Shown here in pieces: positions 57,735 to 64,000 of a DNA stretch of 64,000 bases. Source of the DNA: Eretmocerus hayati (Eukaryota; Arthropoda; Insecta; Hymenoptera; Aphelinidae); assembly GCA_029851415.1 (NCBI GenBank), contig CM056742.1, positions 153,269,121 through 153,333,120 on the forward strand. The letters run 5' to 3'. The notes under the pieces are model-generated. The model was not told where the DNA came from. It worked only from the letters and a program-made list of their open reading frames with translations, and did not search any database. Each line of letters starts with the position of its first letter. Within the stretch, counting starts at the first letter, position 1. The position numbers were made by a program, and so were the translations under genes.

Positions 57735-58684
57735 CAGGGTTCATACTCATTTTTGCAAAAATTTTAAGGAATATATGGGACATTTTTCTCACAAATATAG
57801 GACAAAAAAATTTAATCCAAAAGCCGTATGTCAAAGTTTAAACATCTTGAAATTGAATTTTATTCAATTTCAAGTATTTATTCGTCTTCGAACGGATCCA
57901 GTTTTCACAAACAAAACAATCATTTCAGTAAACGATACATGACGAAAATCAGAACACTATTTTAAACTAAATCTTTCAATACAGTTAATTCCTATCCTTA
58001 CTGAGCTTTGGAATTAATACTATATCATCTTGACAAATGACATGACAATAACGCACATGTTAAAGTTAGGAAATTCATACGTCTAGAAGACACTCTACTG
58101 AACAGATTTGATCACTGGAAACATTGCTTTTTGGCTTTGTAATTGCTTTGTTTTGGGATTCAAAATCGCAAAATTCGCGTTTTTCCAACTTTAAAATGCT
58201 CGTAGCTCAAAAACAATGGATCCTAGAGGAAAATGATAAATTTTACTTTTTGCTTAAAATGTCCCAAATTACCTTAATCTAATGGTTTTGGATCGAAAAA
58301 AAGAGATTTTTACAGTTTGTTCAAACAATTTCGGTTTAAACAGTTTTGCACCAGACTTCGGCTTGGAAACATGCATTCGTAGAATCAGAAGGGTCTTCCA
58401 AAGGGGACCCCGAGAAGAATTTTCATTTTTCTATTATTGCAAGTGATAGCGGTAATTTCACCTGATCTATAGTTGGCGTGCGTCAGCCAGATCTTTCCCG
58501 ACGGATCAAGAATCCGCGAGGTTTACGATATTGTCGAAAGTTATCGTTTTTATGGGCAAATTTTTTTATGGTGCCAAAAAATACATATGGGAAATAAAGG
58601 ACAAAATCAGATTATATAGGAATTTATGGGACAAGCTCAAAAATATAGGAAATATAAGAATACAGGACATCAGTATGAACCCTG
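57735..58684. mobile_element. hAT-like element with 6-bp flanking duplication (950 bp)
   Basis: Both ends start CAGGGTTCATACT when read inward, a 13-bp perfect terminal inverted repeat that continues imperfectly (repeated TATAGGA/GGGACA words in both subterminal parts). The flanks are the direct repeat TAGAAT at 57729-57734 and 58685-58690. The CAGGG terminus is hAT-like; the 6-bp duplication matches that of the decayed hAT at 1965-2697. There is no transposase frame inside, so it is non-autonomous. Confidence 0.8.
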
Positions 58685-58699
58685 TAGAATTCAAAAAGT

Positions 58700-61400
58700 G
58701 TTTTTGACACCATTTGGTTGTTCAGTATTACTGCTTCTATATTTAGAAGCTCTGCAAGTGGATGAGTGCTAAAAATCTCAACTCAGCCAAAAATAGCGTA
58801 TCGAAATGTCTGCATGACAGATCAGCATAAGTGCATAATTAGCTTACGAATGTCGTATACCTGAGCCAACGGCCCGCTTTTTTTATTCGCATGTCACAGA
58901 CTGTCGATCCAAGGATAAGAAACGAGCTCATCTCTCCTTGTATGATGTTTCTTGATTTTTTTTACAGGGCAGAAAAAAAGACGCGTGTATTGTACTTTTG
59001 CGTTGGCACGATATCAAGTAGAATGAGATCGGTTAACCCCATCGCACACACACATAATCTTTGTACTCCCACACCTTCGTTTTTTCATGGATTTTATTTT
59101 GGGCGTAGTGAGAACTATTTTGAGCCCAAATACAATATAATAAAGTCATTTCATATGAGAGTTATGACAGCATGGATTTTTCAAGGTCAAACATGAATGA
59201 GGTACTAGCAATGAGAGTTTCACGATGAAGGACATGAAAAATCATCAATTTGGATTGAGAAAGATAATGCGACAAGTATCCTTATCCTATCATCAAAATT
59301 AAATAAGTCATAGCGGTCAAGAGATGAATCTTCTCAAAGTGCATGATCAAGTGAGATAGTTCATCATAATTTTTAGCTATAATGGATCACTGATGATGAG
59401 ACTGCATGTTCACCAAAATCATGAAAACCTCTTCAGTTTTACCAAAAAGTATGTAAGATTATACAACACTTCTGCGTTTACGGTACTTGGGAGAAATTTT
59501 GTGCAATCTGAACACTTCGGTACTTCTTAAAATTGTAAAACAAGAATCGTTGGGAGATTTTCGAACTTGGGCGCATCATCATCCTTCGATGGAACAAACT
59601 TTTTTTATATCATCACACTTATCTGCAAATGCAGTTTTTCTTTTATCTATATTAGTGAAAAAAACTTTCATATTCTGTTGAGAACAATGAACCTACGCTG
59701 CATAATGAGGTTTCTTTGTGGTCAAACTTCATCATATACGTCTACATTTCTCCTTAATAACGATCTCATATACAAATTCCATCTTTTCCTATCTCAAGTG
59801 CTTATTAAATACTACCAAAGACAAAGTCTATGATTTGTGACCCAATTTTACGAGTTTGCAAGGTCGCACGTATAGTAAAACTCATTGCAAATTCGACGCC
59901 CTGATACTTACCCGCAATCTGCTCACTAATAAGCTGCGAACCAAGTTCAATCTTGCTTTTTTTCCTGATAAACAAGCTGCAGGCACAACCGCAAAATGCG
60001 CCAGAGACCGCAAAGAACAAGCGCATCCATATCTACAGATGAGTCTCTGGATTTGAGCATGTAGACTATGTATGTACACGACATGATCATGACTGCAGTA
60101 TAAAGTATTCAAAATGTTATACATACCTAGAAACTTTTCGAAGTGACAGACAAGAGAAGATCGATATCAGAACGTATCATTGATGGAGTATTCGGGTGCA
60201 ATGTAGATATGATCCTTCTCACCTTACGAGTAAGTAGTAACAGACAGAACAGGCCAGACAAGTCGAATTGGATTAGAGTTATGATCCCGTATTCATTGAA
60301 CCCATTCACCACAAAATTGCCTCTGGTATCGGAAATGGCATTTTGTTCATCAGAATATGTTGCTGAGGTGGGAAAACGGTAGAAAATGGTAAAATGGAGT
60401 GGTTCAGTTTGTTCTTTGTGACAGAGATTTTTCAGAATTGTTGAGAGTTTTTCGATGCGTTACAAAAAAACTATCACGAATTACTAGAAATCAATAATGT
60501 CCCCTGGAGAAAGCAAAGTAGTGAACGAGTCAATGATGATCAGAGTATGAGAAGAGAAAAAAGTTGATGATAATAATAATAGTTATAATGCAAAAAACTC
60601 GATAGCTGAAACAACTCTAAGAATTTTTTCTTGGCGTCATGGCTTTTTGATTTTACCATTCTATTGGAGTTGTAAACTTTCGCATACAATGTAGCCCCTC
60701 TTTATGTCTCTGGATAACGAGTGAATCCCGTTTCTGAAGTCGAAGATCGGTCTATTTGGCCCTGAGATATGACAATTCGCATTTGATGTTTTTTTTTCAC
60801 TCTATTTCATCAGAATAAATTTGATATGGTGATCGCAAAAGCTGCAACAATGTGATAGTTAGTGCAATTTGCTATCATGTTTTAGTGATTTACATCCATA
60901 ATTGTACCTCAAAATCCATCAAAAGATGCCTCAGAAAAAGATTGCACTTTTCAGCGTGCCCGTTATCACGTAAAACAAGCCATTTTTTGGCGGTTCTTGA
61001 ATAGCTGATGCGTTGAAATCAAGCCACATTTCTCAATTAGGCTATTTTCTCTTTTCAAGGCAAATTTTTTTAATAAAATTTTTCAATAGGCTTAATACCT
61101 ATCCGTTCTATCTGCTCAGAAGTTAGATTCGATCGAGAGAGGCCTGAAAAGAAGCTGCTCAAAGTTTATACACTGCACATAGCATCCATGGACTGCTACC
61201 GTAGTGCGGGACCGGCATAACACCATATATAGCGTCATGGAATGATCGTCCAACATTTATTCTTGATTAGTACATACGTGAAGATTACGAAGGCACTTTT
61301 ATCATCATCGAATTTTCTAAAATGCCGTTCCAATGAAGATTAAATGTGGTTATATGGAAATCTCTGCAACCGATTTTTGCTGGCGATATTACCCGTGAAA
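58700..61400. other. No confident gene; possible exon fragments on the minus strand
   Basis: Two minus-strand open segments with plausible donors lie at about 60435-60232 (ending FCLLLLTRK before GTGAGA) and 60052-59918 (ending VSRLR before GTAAGT, after an acceptor). They are both phase 0 and could be joined, but the product is unrecognised and no start or stop exon is evident. I list them only as a possibility. Confidence 0.2.
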
Positions 61401-61408
61401 AAATGTTT

Positions 61409-61533
61409 GGTGCATGATCATGCATGACGGCATACCGCTACCATTGCAGTGCACGATCATGCATGACCGCGTACAGAAAATGGTGGTATGTAGTCATGCA
61501 TGTATCATGCATGAATTATGCATGACCATGCAC
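61409..61533. repeat. Palindromic cluster of ATGCAT motifs
   Basis: Five ATGCAT hexamers (61419, 61459, 61496, 61507, 61518) occur in about 105 bases, most inside the larger palindrome TCATGCATGA. The ends of the cluster are inverted copies (GGTGCATGATCATGCATGA and, on the minus strand, GGTGCATGGTCATGCAT). It may be a tiny foldback element or a cluster of binding sites. Confidence 0.65.
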
Positions 61534-61539
61534 CATACA

Positions 61540-64000
61540 ATGTTGCAAATCATTTGGGATTAGGTACTAATTTTGGTTATGGAGAAAGCTCACGGTTTGG
61601 AAATTGGGAATGAGACAGAGAAAAATCTACCATTTTGCGTTTTCATCGCTATTTGGTTCCAATACTACGAATCACTCAAAAACTCTGATGATTAAAATAG
61701 CTCCGCCATTTGAAGGCTCAAACGATGTCAAAAAATGGACCGGTATTCCAGAAAGACAATTCATCTCCTTCACGGTGGTCTTGAACCACGTTCAAATTTG
61801 GTCGAGATACCAAGACCTAAAATTCCTGTGCAATGTGTTTCTGTGCACTTAGATGATCATTTCTTGACTGGGCCGTTACAAAAAAATTAAAAGAAGGATG
61901 GTTTTTTGGTGTTCTCCTGTCGTAATTCCGCTATAACTCGAAAGGAACACATGTTATCGAAAAATATGTGGAGTATATATTGGTAGATTTTCAAAATATC
62001 GACAAAAGTTGTTACCATAATTTTTCTGGATGGATCGTGAATAGTGCAGTGTGATAGGTTCATAGTGCAGGTTCATGAAGATGTTGTTGCACTCGTTTAA
62101 TCGAATTCCATTACCAGAATTGAGTCTCTTTCCGTTATACTCATCGACTTATACCATTTTTCCGCGTTCACAGAGTTGTCGGAGGTATATGCAATTTTTG
62201 CTTCCCCAAAGCTCTCCATCTTGAATTATGATAAGTTTGCAGTGTGAAAGTGGTGTAAGAACTACATTCAAAGTCGACAGCTATAATTTAGATCTGTTAC
62301 ATTCATCTTTTTCGACCGGAAAAATCAGCTTTCGGAGGCTGAACAAGTTTTCCGAGCTCCTCCCTCAAATAACAATCATTATAGGCACCCCATTGAAGTG
62401 CATGATAATTCGTCATACGTCAAAGTAAAATGGGCAATAGGATTTGGGAGCGACATCTGCTCATTATTCGAGTAACGAAGGTTTATGTCCTTTTTTTGAG
62501 CGGTGGGCGCGACAAATTTTGCAAGTTCAACTTCACAGATCTTCGGCCAGAATAATGTGTCGCTGCCAAACGAAGAAGCATTTTGATTGTCTGTTCTTAC
62601 TCTTCAATTTACCACCACCCGATTCATCCTAGCTCGAATTTTATTTTTCTTACATACGAAAAATTGGAGGTAGTGAGTATTTTCCAAAAAGTGAGTTACA
62701 CTTTTCATGGGAGCACGACTCTGACCAGGCATTTGAGTCGCTATTAGAACAAATCTCTTATGATGATATCAGGTTCAAAGAGTCATATGGAATTCTTTCA
62801 GATTTTTCGGGATAGTGTTATTTTCTCCAGAGGCCGAAAAGTTTCGGAAGAAAACGCGCCAGTTACACTGAAAAAGTACGAAATTCGACGATTTTTCAAT
62901 TTGTATCAAGAGCACTACACACGTGTTCTAAAAATCGATAGAGTACCATCCTAGAAACTATAGAAACCATCTGAAAAACATTTTTTCAGGGCGTGAAAGT
63001 CCCGATCTCATCAGAATACTGTATGGTAAACTAAATGTTAAAGGTTCTGTAGATTTCCTCATATGAGTCATTTCGGAGCATTTCGACAAATGCCGTCACC
63101 AGGGGGGTCTGGAAAAAATCCCTAGTTTTCATTAGTTCTATGTTTAAATAGTACAGAAATTTTTTTTTGGATTTTTTCGAAGCTTCCCGTAGGCCGTAGG
63201 GCCCAATAAAGGCCCACTTTTTACCCCTTCCAAGCCTGTCTTCAAAAAATTCTAGCTCCGGGTAGACCCAACATTTTTCGACGTACTTGGACGATTTTCT
63301 TTGATGGAACTGGCACTTTTCAAAAAACAAAAATTACGTGACATTGATAATCTAGCCTAGCAATTTCTAAAAGCTTTCCACTAAGAGCACATTTTAGCGA
63401 TTTTTGGGACTTCTTCCAAGTGACCCAGCTCCTACTAGAAAAGTGATAATTGACTTTTACCGGTAATCATTTTGAAGGTCTTAGAGAAACCTACAATTTG
63501 ACTACTGATGAAAGTCGATTATCGGACTTTTCATAAGAGTTACAGGCGATACGAGTTGAGCAGTTTCGTAAAAATGCCAAACTTTGAGCTCAATTAAAAA
63601 AAATCGTTTTTCCTTTTTCATCATCTTACCTATGAGAATATGTTTTCAAAGACAAGTACTATTGATAAGAACAATAATTTGGGTGGCCTTTTTGGTTCCT
63701 GATTTTTGGTAAACTGTTTAAAGTCCCCTTTTTCGACTTTTTACTAAAAATTACCTCATAAATATGGCTTGCATATGCTTCCATCTGAACTAATGGGCCT
63801 CAATATGTGTGAAATTAAGAAAACTCCCAGAGGCGAGCCCCAGGCCAGACACGAGCTGGGTATCCGAACCAACGGGTCCAAAATGGGCATAACTCGGTCT
63901 CTTAGGGGCAGGAGCGTTTCGATTTTCCATGTTCCTGCTCACTAATGAGATGAGTGGCTAAAATAGGGATTCCAACATATTTGTCCGACTCAAAATGATC
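61540..64000. other. No supported gene to the window end
   Basis: Frames at 61604-61852, 62228-62428, 62444-62632, 62760-62954 (plus) and 63031-63330 (minus) are short and unrecognised. The sequence style (many short runs of A and T with scattered inverted words) resembles the foldback-rich DNA elsewhere in the window, but I could not delimit an element. Confidence 0.35.

Noticed and set aside
59882..60382. Two phase-compatible minus-strand exon candidates as a gene
   Set aside because: Product unrecognised, no start or stop exon, and equally long frames lie on the plus strand.
1..64000. CRISPR array, tRNA, rRNA or prophage
   Set aside because: No regularly spaced direct repeats, no tRNA T-arm context with a matching acceptor stem and no rRNA-like sequence; the gene structure is eukaryotic.

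Overview
The window looks like about 64 kb of an AT-rich insect nuclear genome. Genes are split by short GT-AG introns, a CR1-type LINE and many small DNA transposons are present, and there are no bacterial-type operons. An insect fits best and a hymenopteran is my guess, but no single feature proves the order.

Region by region. Positions 1-22,500 are mostly repeat-rich, gene-poor DNA. They hold a degenerate short-period GGTCT repeat field (about 958-1500), two target-site-bounded hAT-type elements (1692-1846 and 1965-2697, the second with a decayed transposase C-terminus), a 334-bp foldback MITE (2812-3145) with a sister copy at 21472-21806, a tiny two-exon gene for a 41-residue secreted peptide with a TATA box (minus strand, 3622-4181), hairpin repeats, and a 4.2-kb CR1-like LINE (minus strand, about 12891-17140). 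The LINE's ORF1 and ORF2 overlap in the -1 frame across a canonical A_AAA_AAC slippery heptamer.

Positions 22,549-38,281 hold one long plus-strand gene of at least nine coding exons. It encodes an unrecognised, probably disordered Ser/Asn/Gln-rich protein of about 1,026 to 1,210 residues, with two possible last exons, a possible cassette exon and a possible second promoter. Its introns contain foldback or terminal-inverted-repeat elements.

Positions 38,729-49,154 are a compact housekeeping block: DDA1 (minus), TBC1D31 (plus, head-to-head with DDA1), APRT (minus, tail-to-tail with TBC1D31) and STAM (plus). I assembled all four from exons whose splice phases close exactly. They act in CRL4 ubiquitin ligase function, centriolar/ciliary biology, adenine salvage and ESCRT-0 endosomal sorting, so the block looks like compact packing rather than a pathway cluster.

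Positions 49,155-64,000 hold no gene I can support. They contain inverted-repeat elements, a 950-bp hAT-like element with a 6-bp target duplication (57735-58684), and a small palindromic cluster of ATGCAT motifs near 61.4 kb.

The strongest unexpected observations are the LINE frameshift site, the hidden secreted-peptide gene, the alternative exon structure of the unknown gene, the His-Pro-Gln repeat in STAM, and the high density of foldback elements. I saw no CRISPR array, tRNA or rRNA.
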